Source: Oceanispirochaeta crateris
GTDB lineage: Bacteria; Spirochaetota; Spirochaetia; DSM-2461
Length of the DNA stretch: 64,000 nt
Assembly (NCBI RefSeq): GCF_008329965.1
Contig: NZ_CP036150.1
Location: 2,232,001-2,296,000 of the forward strand
Direction of reading: 5' to 3'
Both the position numbers and the translations under genes were made by a program. This document shows positions 47,373-56,942 of the stretch, piece by piece; the stretch's first letter is position 1; each line of letters opens with the position of its first letter. The notes under the pieces were generated by a model that was not told where the DNA came from, made no database searches, and was given only the letters and a program-made list of their open reading frames with translations.

Positions 47373-48856
47373 CACTCTCCCCCCATGCACAGTGCATATA
47401 AATCTTCAATACTAATATCTTCAGGAGAGACTTCCTGAACAATAGAACCTTCACGCATAATCAATATTCGATGACAAACTTCCAATAACTCTTCCAGTTC
47501 AGAAGAAACCATTATACTGGAAATTCCCTTGCGGGATTGTTCCCACATTATTTGAAAGATTTGCTGTTTAGCATTAACATCAATTCCTCTGGAGGGTTCA
47601 TCAAAAAGCATAATTTTAGGATACGTATTCAACCAGTTTCCAACAACAACTTTCTGCTGATTTCCACCACTAAGTGAATACATATCATTCTCTACATCAC
47701 TTATTTTAATTTCCAGACCATCAATTTGGCGCTGAACAAATTCTTCTTCAATTTTTTTATCTATAAAGATGCCTTTGGAAAAGACTTTATCAAGACTGGC
47801 ATAACATAGATTGTGTTTGATAGAAGCAATTAGGTTTAGCCCTTCGATCTTTCTATCTTCAGGTGTTAGTGCAATACCATTTTTTTTCATTTTTTCAGGA
47901 GTCGGTGACATTATTCGGTTACCAAAACAGTAAATTTCTCCACTATCAAAATTGTCGGCTCCAAATATAGATTTTAATAGTTCTGTCCTACCGGCACCCA
48001 GCATCCCAGCAATACCCAGAATTTCACCTTTTTTAAGTCTAAATGAAACATCTTTGTATTTAGGTGACTGTGTCAAACCCTTCACTTCAAATACAACTTC
48101 ATCGGAAACCACTAGGTCTTCGGGTCTGGTATTGATCTTAACATCCCCAAACATCATATGTACTATTTCTTTTTGAGAAATACCTTCCATATCAACAGAA
48201 CCAATGAATTTTCCATCCCGTAAAACAGTGCATGTATCAGCAATCTGCCATAGTTCATGTAATTTATGAGATACATAAATAATGATGACACCCTTCTCTT
48301 TAAGCCTTTTTATCATTTTGAACAAAGACTCAATTTCGTGTTTTGCCAGAGCCGATGTTGGTTCATCGAGTTGCAATACCTTAGGATTAAAACTCATCGC
48401 TTTGGCTATTTCTATCATTTGGCATTGCCACATACTCAAATTAGAAATATGTTTATCAATATCGATATCAATTTCAAGCTCTTTTAATAAGTCCCTTGCC
48501 ATTGATTTTGTTTTCTTCCAATCAATAAGTTTCCCTTTCATAGGTAACCTACCTATGAAAATATTTTCAGCAACTGACAATCCGGGAATCAGACTCATTT
48601 CTTGATAAACAGTAACGATTCCTTTAGCAAAAGACTCTCTTGGATCTTTAAACTTTAACTGCTTGCCATCAAGGTAAAATTCTCCACCCGTTTGATGTTC
48701 TGCTCCTGAAAATACTTTTATCAGCGTAGACTTCCCTGAACCATTTTTTCCAATAAGGGCATTTACCTTTCCACTTTCAAAGGAAACACTTACATTATCT
48801 AGAGCTAAAGTACCAGGATATGCCTTGGAAATCTTTTTAGTCTCCAACTTACTCAT
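47372..48856 (-). CDS. Sugar ABC transporter ATP-binding protein (RbsA/MglA family)
   Basis: 494 residues in two halves: GKNGSGKSTLIKVF, LSMWQCQMIEIAKAM (signature with Trp instead of Gly), LQLDEPTSAL; then GMLGAGRTELLKS, LSGGNQQKVVVGNWL and IMLFDEPSRGIDVN. Good match to RbsA. A stem-loop at 48899-48926 between the binding-protein gene and this gene should lower its expression relative to the binding protein. Confidence 0.93.
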   Translation of the reverse strand: MSKLETKKISKAYPGTLALDNVSVSFESGKVNALIGKNGSGKSTLIKVFSGAEHQTGGEFYLDGKQLKFKDPRESFAKGIVTVYQEMSLIPGLSVAENIFIGRLPMKGKLIDWKKTKSMARDLLKELEIDIDIDKHISNLSMWQCQMIEIAKAMSFNPKVLQLDEPTSALAKHEIESLFKMIKRLKEKGVIIIYVSHKLHELWQIADTCTVLRDGKFIGSVDMEGISQKEIVHMMFGDVKINTRPEDLVVSDEVVFEVKGLTQSPKYKDVSFRLKKGEILGIAGMLGAGRTELLKSIFGADNFDSGEIYCFGNRIMSPTPEKMKKNGIALTPEDRKIEGLNLIASIKHNLCYASLDKVFSKGIFIDKKIEEEFVQRQIDGLEIKISDVENDMYSLSGGNQQKVVVGNWLNTYPKIMLFDEPSRGIDVNAKQQIFQIMWEQSRKGISSIMVSSELEELLEVCHRILIMREGSIVQEVSPEDISIEDLYALCMGGE

Positions 48857-48898
48857 TACTACTCCCTAATTATTCTAAAATCCCGAAGGCAAATGAAA

Positions 48899-48926
48899 AC
48901 GGCTGCTAAATAATTATAGCAGCCGT
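48899..48926 (-). terminator. Attenuator hairpin between binding protein and ATPase genes
   Basis: Perfect 9-bp stem ACGGCTGCT/AGCAGCCGT with a 10-nt loop, 21 bp after the binding-protein stop on the minus strand, followed by TTTC ATTT. A partial terminator or RNA-stabilising stem that would keep binding-protein mRNA in excess. Confidence 0.6.
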
Positions 48927-48946
48927 GTAAATTATTATAGAATTAT

Positions 48947-49948
48947 TTATTTAAGCTTTGAAGCCATATCCGCTTCAAAAGCTGCAATCCCAGCTGGATC
49001 GGCTGCATTTAATACTGCCCCAGGTACGATTTCAGTTTTTCCTTTTGTCGCACTATAATCTTCACCATTGATTGCATTGATTAGAGCTTCCATGGCCATA
49101 TAACCCATGTTATAAGGGTCCTGTCCACAAACAGCCTGAAGAATATTATCACTGGATTTTAACATTGTAATCTGCTGGTCACCTGTATCAATACCAAAGA
49201 CAAAAGCTTTCCCTGTAAGTCCTGCATTTTTAACTGCTAATACCGCACCTAAAGTTCCACCATCATTTGCACCGAAGAATATATCGATATCTGGATTAGC
49301 TGTTAACATATCACCTGCTGTTGAAAAAGCAGCATCCTGTAACCATGCATCCTGATCAGAAACAATTGTTATATCGCTTCCAAGTTTTTGAACCTCATCA
49401 AGAAATCCATTTACACGAGCTGTACTAGCTTCAGGAATTAATGATTTGAATTGAAGAATTGCAATATTTGCCTTTCCATCAAGATTTTCTTTAATAAATT
49501 TAACAGCTTCAACACCAACACTTTTTCCGAGATAATAATTGTCAGAAGTAAAACCACCAACAATATAAGGAGCATTACTCAGATCCATATTTGTCACAGA
49601 GATTAAAACTCCTGCATCATTTGCCTGCTTAAGGACAGTAACTGATGATTCTGAGTTTAAGGGAGCTACAGCAATACCAGCAACATTCTGTGCAACATAA
49701 GTATTAATTAGCTCTGATTCTTTGGTTTGGTCATTCGCTGTATTACCAGTAAGTATTTTAACACCAGCATCTTTTGCAGCATCCTGATATCCAATAGAAA
49801 GAAGTCTCATAAACTGATCTTCCTGAAATACAATACCACCTACAACGATTTTCTTTTCTCCATCTTCAGCCTGACCATTTGAAAACACAGGCATTACACA
49901 GGCAGCTATTAGAAATAATCCTAATACTCCACGTAACATTTTGTTCAT
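48947..49948 (-). CDS. Sugar ABC transporter substrate-binding protein (RbsB family)
   Basis: 333 residues. Signal peptide MNKMLRGVLGLFLIAACVMP with processing near VFSNGQAEDG. RbsB-like core: GVKILTGNTANDQ, GVLISVTNMDLS, NIAILQFKSLIPEASTARVNGF, DIDIFFGANDGGTLG and CGQDPYNMGYMAMEAL. First gene of the operon, directly behind the sigma-54 promoter at 49985-49999. Ligand unknown; context suggests a modified sugar or polyol. Confidence 0.9.
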   Translation of the reverse strand: MNKMLRGVLGLFLIAACVMPVFSNGQAEDGEKKIVVGGIVFQEDQFMRLLSIGYQDAAKDAGVKILTGNTANDQTKESELINTYVAQNVAGIAVAPLNSESSVTVLKQANDAGVLISVTNMDLSNAPYIVGGFTSDNYYLGKSVGVEAVKFIKENLDGKANIAILQFKSLIPEASTARVNGFLDEVQKLGSDITIVSDQDAWLQDAAFSTAGDMLTANPDIDIFFGANDGGTLGAVLAVKNAGLTGKAFVFGIDTGDQQITMLKSSDNILQAVCGQDPYNMGYMAMEALINAINGEDYSATKGKTEIVPGAVLNAADPAGIAAFEADMASKLK

Positions 49949-49984
49949 ACATTTCTCCTTTTTTTTAGTATTTCTTTTTAATAT

Positions 49985-49999
49985 GCAATAAGAGTGCCA
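49985..49999 (-). promoter_or_regulatory. Sigma-54 (-24/-12) promoter of the ABC operon
   Basis: On the minus strand the sequence reads TGGCAC-TCTTA-TTGC, an exact match to the -24/-12 consensus with N5 spacing, 37-51 bp upstream of the binding-protein ATG. It is directly downstream of an NtrC-type activator gene. Confidence 0.82.
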
Positions 50000-50081
50000 A
50001 ATTAGTAAAAAATCTCTATATATCTTCTGTGAAAGGATTTAATAAAAGAAATGAAATATTAGAAAGATCACACGAGAGAGG

Positions 50082-50107
50082 AGAATGAGTAAACCTCTAC
50101 TCATTCT
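50082..50107. promoter_or_regulatory. Palindrome upstream of the sigma-54 promoter (candidate enhancer site)
   Basis: Perfect inverted repeat AGAATGAGTA-N6-TACTCATTCT, about 83-108 bp upstream of the -24 element, the place where NtrC-type activators usually bind. It also follows the regulator's stop codon (50135), so a terminator role is possible, but there is no U-tract. A second shorter palindrome (GTGTACAC) lies near 50117-50124. Confidence 0.55.
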
Positions 50108-50134
50108 GGGAATTAGTGTACACATTACAGATAA

Positions 50135-51523
50135 TTATAATTTATATTTTTCAATCTTATTGGAAAGAGTTTTTCTGTTTATATTTAGTTGATCCGCTGT
50201 TTTAGTCTTGCTAAATTGATTTGCAATGAGGGCTTCTTTGATTATTTTCTTTTCATAATATTCAATTATACTATCCATTTTCCCTTTTAAAGTTTCTTCA
50301 GACTGGACAGATGATATAAGGTCATCGTCCTCGCATTTATTTAGTGATTCTGTTTGAAAATTAAATTTAATTGTTTGAGAATCTTCTGTTAATAAAACAG
50401 CATTATCTACTACATTTCTTAATTCACGTATATTTCCAGGCCAGAGATGTGCCTTCAATTGAGCGAAAGAATTTTCATTAATAATTATATTTTTATTATA
50501 TTTTAAATTAAACTTTTTAATAAAGTTTTCTACTAAAACTTCAATATCCTCGACCCTCTTTCTTAAAGGCAAAAGATTAAATGACATAACGTTTATTCTA
50601 TAATACAGATCTTTTCTGAATTTCCCTTCATTAATCAGTGAAACTAAATCCTTATTAGTTGCTGTTATCAAACGAACGTTTACATTTATTTTTTTTGTTC
50701 CACCAACCCTTTCAAAACTGTTTGCCTCAAGTACACGCAATAATTTTGCTTGAACATCTAGAGACATATCCCCAATTTCATCTAAAAACAAAGTACCATT
50801 ATTGGCAAGTTCAAATTTCCCTATCTTATCTGAAACAGCCCCTGTAAAGGCTCCTTTTTCATGTCCAAACAATTCACTCAATAATAGTGATTCTGATAGA
50901 GCAGCACTATTGATTCCAACAAAGTTTCCATTTTTTCTATTACTTGTAAAATGAGCATATCGTGCCATGACTTCTTTTCCTGTTCCACTTTCCCCAGTTA
51001 AAAGTATGGTAGTGGAACTGTTTTTTACTTTATCAATTGTTTGAAGGATATGAGTAGTCTCGGGGTTTCTAGTAATAAAATTATATGTATAAACATTTTC
51101 CAATAATTCAGTTTTCAGAAATTGATTGTCATTTCTAAGTTCTTTTAATTCACAGTTTTTTTTAATAACATCAAGAAGTTTGTTGCGGTCTATTGGTTTC
51201 AATAAATAATCTGAAGCGCCCCATTTCATTGACTCGATAGCTGTCTCAATGCAACCATATCCAGTAATCATCAGGATTGACATTTGTGGTACTATTTTTT
51301 TAAATTCTTTTAATAAATCGATTCCAGATTTTTTATCTTTAAGATTAATATCCATAATAGCAATATCAATAGTCTCATTTGTAACAATGTCACTAGCATC
51401 AAGGGCATTTCCCGTAGTAAATACTTTATAATTTTCATTAGTGAGCATGACTTGTAAACCCTTCCGAATCCCTTCCTCATCATCAATAATCAGTATATTT
51501 TTTTTATTTATTTTAACTTTCAT
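50135..51523 (-). CDS. NtrC-family sigma-54-dependent response regulator
   Basis: 462 residues. Receiver domain (LIIDDEEG acidic pocket, phospho-Asp in IAIMDINLKDK, Lys in LLKPID); central AAA+ domain with GESGTGKE, the sigma-54-contact loop GAFTGA and LFLDEIGDM; C-terminal Fis-type HTH (SKTKTADQLNINRKTLSNKIEKYKL). All key residues are intact. It lies 5 bp after the sensor kinase gene and immediately upstream of the sigma-54 promoter at 49985, its likely target. Confidence 0.93.
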   Translation of the reverse strand: MKVKINKKNILIIDDEEGIRKGLQVMLTNENYKVFTTGNALDASDIVTNETIDIAIMDINLKDKKSGIDLLKEFKKIVPQMSILMITGYGCIETAIESMKWGASDYLLKPIDRNKLLDVIKKNCELKELRNDNQFLKTELLENVYTYNFITRNPETTHILQTIDKVKNSSTTILLTGESGTGKEVMARYAHFTSNRKNGNFVGINSAALSESLLLSELFGHEKGAFTGAVSDKIGKFELANNGTLFLDEIGDMSLDVQAKLLRVLEANSFERVGGTKKINVNVRLITATNKDLVSLINEGKFRKDLYYRINVMSFNLLPLRKRVEDIEVLVENFIKKFNLKYNKNIIINENSFAQLKAHLWPGNIRELRNVVDNAVLLTEDSQTIKFNFQTESLNKCEDDDLISSVQSEETLKGKMDSIIEYYEKKIIKEALIANQFSKTKTADQLNINRKTLSNKIEKYKL

Positions 51524-51528
51524 TTACA

Positions 51529-53619
51529 TTATTCCTTAAAATCAGCAGGAAGAATAACAAGAAATGTACTTCCCTGTCCCGGTTTACTTGAGACTTCAAT
51601 TGTCCCATTATATTTATTAACAATCCCATATACTACAGACAACCCAAGGCCAGTGCCACTTCCTTCGTGATCTGTAGTAAAAAATGGATTGAAAATTTTA
51701 TTGAGGAGCTGTTCTTCCATTCCACAGCCCGTATCAATAATTTCTATATATATATTTTCATTTTCTGATTTATATCCTGTATGGATTGTGATATGCCCTT
51801 TTTTACCTATAGAGCGTATTGAGTTTGAAAAAAGATTAATGAGTATCTGTTTGAGCTCATCTTTACTAATCTTAGAACCTAAACCAATCTTATTGACTTT
51901 CGAATGAAACCTAATATCTTTCTCTTTTGCTATAGAATACTGAATTAAAGAAATAGTTTGGTCAATGACAGTATTAACATCGCAATATTCATTTTCTACA
52001 GAGCGTGAAGAAGCAAAACTTAAAAGTTCATTTACAATAATTGCAATCCTTCTGGTTTCCTGTTCTATCCATTTTAATGATTCAAATTTAGAAGAATCAG
52101 TTTCCTTTGCCAGTTCGTTCTGAACATTTATCATAATAGTACTTAATGGATTATTAATTTCATGGGCAACTCCAGCTGAGAGCATACTGAGAGATGAAAG
52201 CTTTTCTGCCTGCATAATTTTTTCTTCAAACTGATGTTTACTAGTAATATCTTCAATTATTAAAATGCACTGATGTTCTGCGTCTATGTCAAACTTATTT
52301 ATAACAAGAGGATATATTTTAACATCTAAAATAAGACTGGAACCGACACGTTTGACGCAAGTGAAAGAATCCTTTCTCTTTGACAAAACTAAATTAACAT
52401 TCAATATTATCTGTTCATCAATAAAATTCACTTCTTGAATGTCCCCATTTGATAAAGCCATAAAGTTCTGAAAGAAGTCATTTACCTTCACTACTTTTAA
52501 ATTACTATCAATAATAGCAATTCCTGCACGAATTGAATGGATAATTGTTTCATTATAATCTTTTAAAAATTCAATTTCCTTAACATAGTCTTCCATAGCG
52601 ATTTTCCCATTATAGAGATTATAGGCCATACTATTAAAACCTTCATATAACTGATTGATTTCACTTTTTGCATTGTATTCTATTGAAACAGGAAAATCAT
52701 CTTCTCTTACTCTTTGCATATTTGCAATTACCCTTTTTATAGGTGTTGTGATGCTGGATGAGATTATAAAACTCAGAACAGCTGCGATTAAAATAGAAAG
52801 AAGAGAGACAAATAAAACAGTTCCATTTATATCCAGTGATCTTTTAATATATGGCAATTGAGAAAGAACAGTTATCAGAACAAAATCACTAATATCCCCA
52901 TCTTTTATTAGCTGCCCACCTTTTCTAAATACAAGACTTTTTAATGTTTCATCCATATCTAGGCTTTCAAATTGTTTTGTAGCAGTCAGCAAATTAATAT
53001 GTGGTAGCTTTTTTTCTATAATTTTTGAATCTATTGATCCATTATAATACTGTTCATTTGAATAATACAAAAGATCTGATTGGGTTTGATATACCAATTG
53101 TTGCGAAAACTCCGCATCAATTTTTTTAACTAAAAAGAAATCATATTCAAAACGATCTCTACCATAAATTCTAAGATTTCCAACAAAGTATAAACTTCCA
53201 TTGACTTCTCTAATCTCAATATAAGGATATTCCTTTGTAATAAAAAAATTTGATAATTCTGGAAATGATAAATTTCTACCGAGGTTTAATAAAAATGATT
53301 TTTTATCGTTTCGAACATATAGGAAGTCCATCCCCGATGAGTCCAAAATTATAGAAAGCTCTTCCTGAGCCAACTTCAAATTCTGATCTAATAAATCTCT
53401 AATACTTTCATTATCCTTAATTCGGATAAGAAATCTCCACATTCCATGTTTCCATGAGTTAAAGCTATTGAAGAGCAAATCAGACTCAGATTGAAGATCC
53501 AGATTAAGGTCTTCTTGATTATAATTATTCACAAGTTTCGATATCACACTAACAGTGAATATGCCCTGAAATAGAATAACAAATAAAATAAGTAAAAGAG
53601 TCTTTGTAAATAATTTCAT
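51529..53619 (-). CDS. Membrane sensor histidine kinase
   Basis: 696 residues from the ATG at 53619, which overlaps the upstream stop as ATGA. Helix 1 at about 6-28; periplasmic domain 30-270; helix 2 at about 275-297; HAMP (SITTPIKRVIANMQRVRED); a PAS-like region (AGIAIIDSNLKVVKVNDFF); HisKA with HEINNPLS and HATPase with NLFSNSIRSIG and GTGLGLSVV. The cognate regulator follows at once. The binding protein encoded upstream likely docks on its periplasmic domain, as in LuxPQ. Confidence 0.92.
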   Translation of the reverse strand: MKLFTKTLLLILFVILFQGIFTVSVISKLVNNYNQEDLNLDLQSESDLLFNSFNSWKHGMWRFLIRIKDNESIRDLLDQNLKLAQEELSIILDSSGMDFLYVRNDKKSFLLNLGRNLSFPELSNFFITKEYPYIEIREVNGSLYFVGNLRIYGRDRFEYDFFLVKKIDAEFSQQLVYQTQSDLLYYSNEQYYNGSIDSKIIEKKLPHINLLTATKQFESLDMDETLKSLVFRKGGQLIKDGDISDFVLITVLSQLPYIKRSLDINGTVLFVSLLSILIAAVLSFIISSSITTPIKRVIANMQRVREDDFPVSIEYNAKSEINQLYEGFNSMAYNLYNGKIAMEDYVKEIEFLKDYNETIIHSIRAGIAIIDSNLKVVKVNDFFQNFMALSNGDIQEVNFIDEQIILNVNLVLSKRKDSFTCVKRVGSSLILDVKIYPLVINKFDIDAEHQCILIIEDITSKHQFEEKIMQAEKLSSLSMLSAGVAHEINNPLSTIMINVQNELAKETDSSKFESLKWIEQETRRIAIIVNELLSFASSRSVENEYCDVNTVIDQTISLIQYSIAKEKDIRFHSKVNKIGLGSKISKDELKQILINLFSNSIRSIGKKGHITIHTGYKSENENIYIEIIDTGCGMEEQLLNKIFNPFFTTDHEGSGTGLGLSVVYGIVNKYNGTIEVSSKPGQGSTFLVILPADFKE

Positions 53620-54614
53620 TCCCAATATATATACTTTTGTATGTTTGGATCATCTACATTTTCAGCTGTAAAAAATTCAAAACCTGAAAGAACCTTTTTA
53701 GGAATATCAACATTACTATAAAAATATTTGGAAGCCCACTCAATTGCTAGCTCAGCCATTTCGACTGGTTTCTGAGCTAGAACCAGATCTATTTGCCCAT
53801 CTTTAATAGCTTTAATAAGGGATTCTGTTGCATCCCAGGATGCAATCCTAATTGTTCCTGTTAAACCTACATTTACAACTGCTTCATATGACCCCTGAGC
53901 ACAGAATACATTGACTCCGAAAATACCCGAAATATCAGGATTTTCTTGCAATGCAGCTAAGGTCATTTCCCTGGCTAGTTCCTGATTATTTTGACAGTAT
54001 TCAACAATCAATTCGATATTTGGATAATGAGACATCCCTGCTCTAAAACCTGACTCTCTAGCCATAACTGAAGAGGTATCACCAATTGTATTAATCACAT
54101 AAATGATACCTTTTTCATCAAGCATTAGAGCCATTTCCTCTGCGATATTAAATCCTCCAAGAAAATTATCAGTTCCTATATGTGTAAGTGGAAATGAAAA
54201 TTCACTTGGCACTGAGTAATCTCCATCACCAATAAAGGTATCTAATGTCATTATTTCTATTCCATTATTATGAATTTCTCTTAGAGATGAAATTATTGAT
54301 TCTGTAAATGTTGGTGATATTATCAACAAATCATATTTATTCAGAGAAAGAGTTTTTTTTAAAATTGCGATTTGTTCTTCATCACTCCAAACTTGTGGGT
54401 ATTCAGAGATTGTAATATTTACATTATATTTTTCTGCCGCGGTGCGAAGACCTCGTTCCATTGTTGTATAAAAAGAGTCATTTATACCCGGAACAAAAAG
54501 AATATTTGGTTTATTATCAGTCTTAACTTCTTCAATATCGCTCTGAGCTTTAGAATAAATAGAAGAAGAAAGAGTCAATGTCAGGATTAAAATTAGGAAC
54601 TGTACCTTAGTCAT
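53616..54614 (-). CDS. Periplasmic sugar-binding protein acting as sensor
   Basis: 332 residues from the ATG at 54614 (a start at 54653 is possible). Signal peptide (MTKVQFLILILTLTLSSSIY), then a type 1 periplasmic binding fold (ILFVPGINDSFYTTMERGLR, YDLLIISPTFTESII, YVINTIGDTSSVMARESGFR, GIFGVNVFCAQGSYEA). It is coupled to the kinase gene by an ATGA overlap and has no transporter of its own, so it most likely presents ligand to the kinase. Confidence 0.85.
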   Translation of the reverse strand: MTKVQFLILILTLTLSSSIYSKAQSDIEEVKTDNKPNILFVPGINDSFYTTMERGLRTAAEKYNVNITISEYPQVWSDEEQIAILKKTLSLNKYDLLIISPTFTESIISSLREIHNNGIEIMTLDTFIGDGDYSVPSEFSFPLTHIGTDNFLGGFNIAEEMALMLDEKGIIYVINTIGDTSSVMARESGFRAGMSHYPNIELIVEYCQNNQELAREMTLAALQENPDISGIFGVNVFCAQGSYEAVVNVGLTGTIRIASWDATESLIKAIKDGQIDLVLAQKPVEMAELAIEWASKYFYSNVDIPKKVLSGFEFFTAENVDDPNIQKYIYWE

Positions 54615-54756
54615 GATGTTTATTATTATGCCATAAAATCCAATAATGTACATTTGAATTCTTTGGAGCTTAGATTTTTTTATTCGTGAAAAAATATAAA
54701 GCAGAGGGAATTATTAAGCTATGTAATAAGATATCCACCAGATCCGTACAGCGCTA

Positions 54757-55801
54757 CTAAAAAGAACCATATTTTTTTGCTGAATTGACCAAGGCTCTCA
54801 TATTAGCTTCGGGGGTATGCCTACCCATGGCACAACCACTTGATAAAAAGAGATCTTGTCCTCCTGTTAATTCTATGACCTCTTTGGCTTTCATTTCAAC
54901 AGACTCAGGCGATCCAAAAACCAGTGGATCACTTGGATCAATATTACCAATTAAAATAGTACGTCCCGCTGCTATCTCACTGGTTCTTTCCATATCGACC
55001 TGCCAGTCTATTTCTAGGATTTTAGCTCCTGTGTTAACCATATCTTCAAGAATAGCATTGGTATTACAACTGATATGTAAACTCCAGGGAATCCCATAAT
55101 CCTGAACCTGCTTACAAAGAGTGACTTAATGCTACCAGGTAAAGGTTCTATACATGTCTGGGCTTATCAGATTTGGACCTGCAAAGGCATCACAAATGGA
55201 TGTTAAATGAGCCCCTGAATCTTTATGGGCTTTGGGAAAACGAAGGCTCACCTTTCGACACCAGTCCATTGCTTCCCAGAGAACATTGGGTTCTTCTGTA
55301 ATCAATTCCATCATCAGATTCTATGTGCTTCTTAAAAAACCCAGAAGTGAAAAAGAGCCTGGATCGGACCGTCCCATAATAAAGATATGATCTCCAATAG
55401 CACTGACAAGTCTTTCTGTTGTCCCCAGCCATGACGGTAAACGACCATCTTTTAGTGGATTTGGTAATAGCATATCCTTTAGCTGCCTTAAATCAGTTAT
55501 TAATGGATTGTGTTCATCAACTAATGCAGGCTCATTTGGATTATCAAAAATGACCTTAGCACCACAAACTTCTGCAAGGGATGCATCATAAATATCAATA
55601 ACACAACCATCATATATCCATATTTATCCTGGCTGATTATATGACTCTCGACGATCTTTTTCCATTATGATTAATATCACCAATTTTAAAACCTACTGTC
55701 TATGCAGCAAACATAAATGTTTGAGAAACAACAGGAACTCAATCGGGTACTTCATGATTTAGTACGGCGAGACATCTCTCTAAACTTGTCATCTCTTTCA
55801 T
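54757..55801 (-). pseudogene. Broken paralog of the UroD/MtaA-family gene at 44147
   Basis: Full-length match to the protein at 44147-45187, from the start codon at 55801 to the C-terminal SSGCAMGRHTPEANMRALVN. Lesions: frameshift near 55615, TAG at 55321-55323, TAG at 55132-55134 and TAA at 55126-55128. It sits between the sensor gene and another UroD-family gene. Confidence 0.85.
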
Positions 55802-55832
55802 AAATCTTTCCAGCATTTTTAATACTTTAAAA

Positions 55833-56888
55833 TCAGAATCCCCTTATGAGTCGTACTTCCTCCACCATTGCCTGAAAGTTCTCAGGAGGAACATAGTTGG
55901 CAATTTGATTTCCAGAACCAAAGGCTAGACCTTTTTTGCCAAGAAGGGGAACAACGATATCATGTACATATTTTCTAATATTTTCAGGACTTTCTCTGCA
56001 AATAACATCCATATCAAAGCCTCCAAAATTACCAATTTTATCTCCGTACTCATCGACCCAACGTGAAAATGGAGCTATAGCATCTTCATTGGAATGTTTG
56101 GCATCAATTCCAGTAATTTGTATAATGTCATCCATGACATCAAAAATACAGCCACAGCTATGTAATAAAAAGGGAATACCCCTTGACTGGACTAGAGATA
56201 CTATATTTTTATATTGTGGAAGGATGTGCTCTTTAATTGTCTGAGGATTAAGAAGTGGTGCACTCTTAAATCCAAGATCGTCTCCAAATCTACCAATGGC
56301 AAGAATATCGCTATAAGATGAAAGGAATCTATCCCATATTGTGTATAGAGTTTCTCCAACTTTCATCCATAATGTGGCAAATAATTCAGGATCATCGATT
56401 TCAAGATAAGCAAGATTTGTAAAAGGAACAAAATCCTGAATTGATTCGAAAATCCCATTTCCTACTCCACCTACGATCTTCATTCCCTCGGGCAAAGTAG
56501 CCCTAATCGCTTTAAAATAAATATCAAAATGTTTAAAGTAGTCATCAACAATCTGATCCCAGGGATATTCTCTGAAATCGTTCATATTATTAATTATAGA
56601 TCCGGCTTGTCCAGTTAATCCCTTACCTCCCTGAACGAGTTCAGTAAGGCAGCCTTCGAAGGAGTAACAGTCATATCCATGATCGATATGAAACTGAGCA
56701 ATAAGACCAAACATTTCTTCAAGTTTCCCAGAATCCTGGCTATTATACATTTGACCCAGATCTCTGCTGAGGATACTAGCTATTACTTTTAAATTAATGT
56801 GGTGTTCGTATAGAGGGATGCCTTCTGTCTGCTCATTTCTAGCAGCCTGGACCAAGCGTGTATAATCTGGTTTAAAATCTTTAAGCAT
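55833..56888 (-). CDS. UroD/MtaA-family protein, zinc motif incomplete
   Basis: 351 residues. UroD-superfamily barrel with GVGNGIFESIQDFV, FGDDLGFKSAPLLNP and the His-x-Cys element FLLHSCGC. The second Cys of the methyltransferase zinc motif is missing (LAFGSGNQIANYVPPENF), so the chemistry may differ from MtaA-type enzymes. GGAGGAT-type ribosome site. An AraC-type operator lies 55-85 bp upstream, identical in layout to the one before the lyxose-isomerase operon. Now monocistronic; the next gene downstream is a pseudogene. Confidence 0.72.
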   Translation of the reverse strand: MLKDFKPDYTRLVQAARNEQTEGIPLYEHHINLKVIASILSRDLGQMYNSQDSGKLEEMFGLIAQFHIDHGYDCYSFEGCLTELVQGGKGLTGQAGSIINNMNDFREYPWDQIVDDYFKHFDIYFKAIRATLPEGMKIVGGVGNGIFESIQDFVPFTNLAYLEIDDPELFATLWMKVGETLYTIWDRFLSSYSDILAIGRFGDDLGFKSAPLLNPQTIKEHILPQYKNIVSLVQSRGIPFLLHSCGCIFDVMDDIIQITGIDAKHSNEDAIAPFSRWVDEYGDKIGNFGGFDMDVICRESPENIRKYVHDIVVPLLGKKGLAFGSGNQIANYVPPENFQAMVEEVRLIRGF

Positions 56889-56942
56889 TCTGAATCCTCC
56901 AATAAATATTATATTGCTTTTCCATTCTTAATAATTAGAAAT

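Noticed and set aside
46852-47415. 187-codon plus-strand ORF
   Set aside because: Antisense to a clear RbsC permease; composition is that of a reversed membrane protein.
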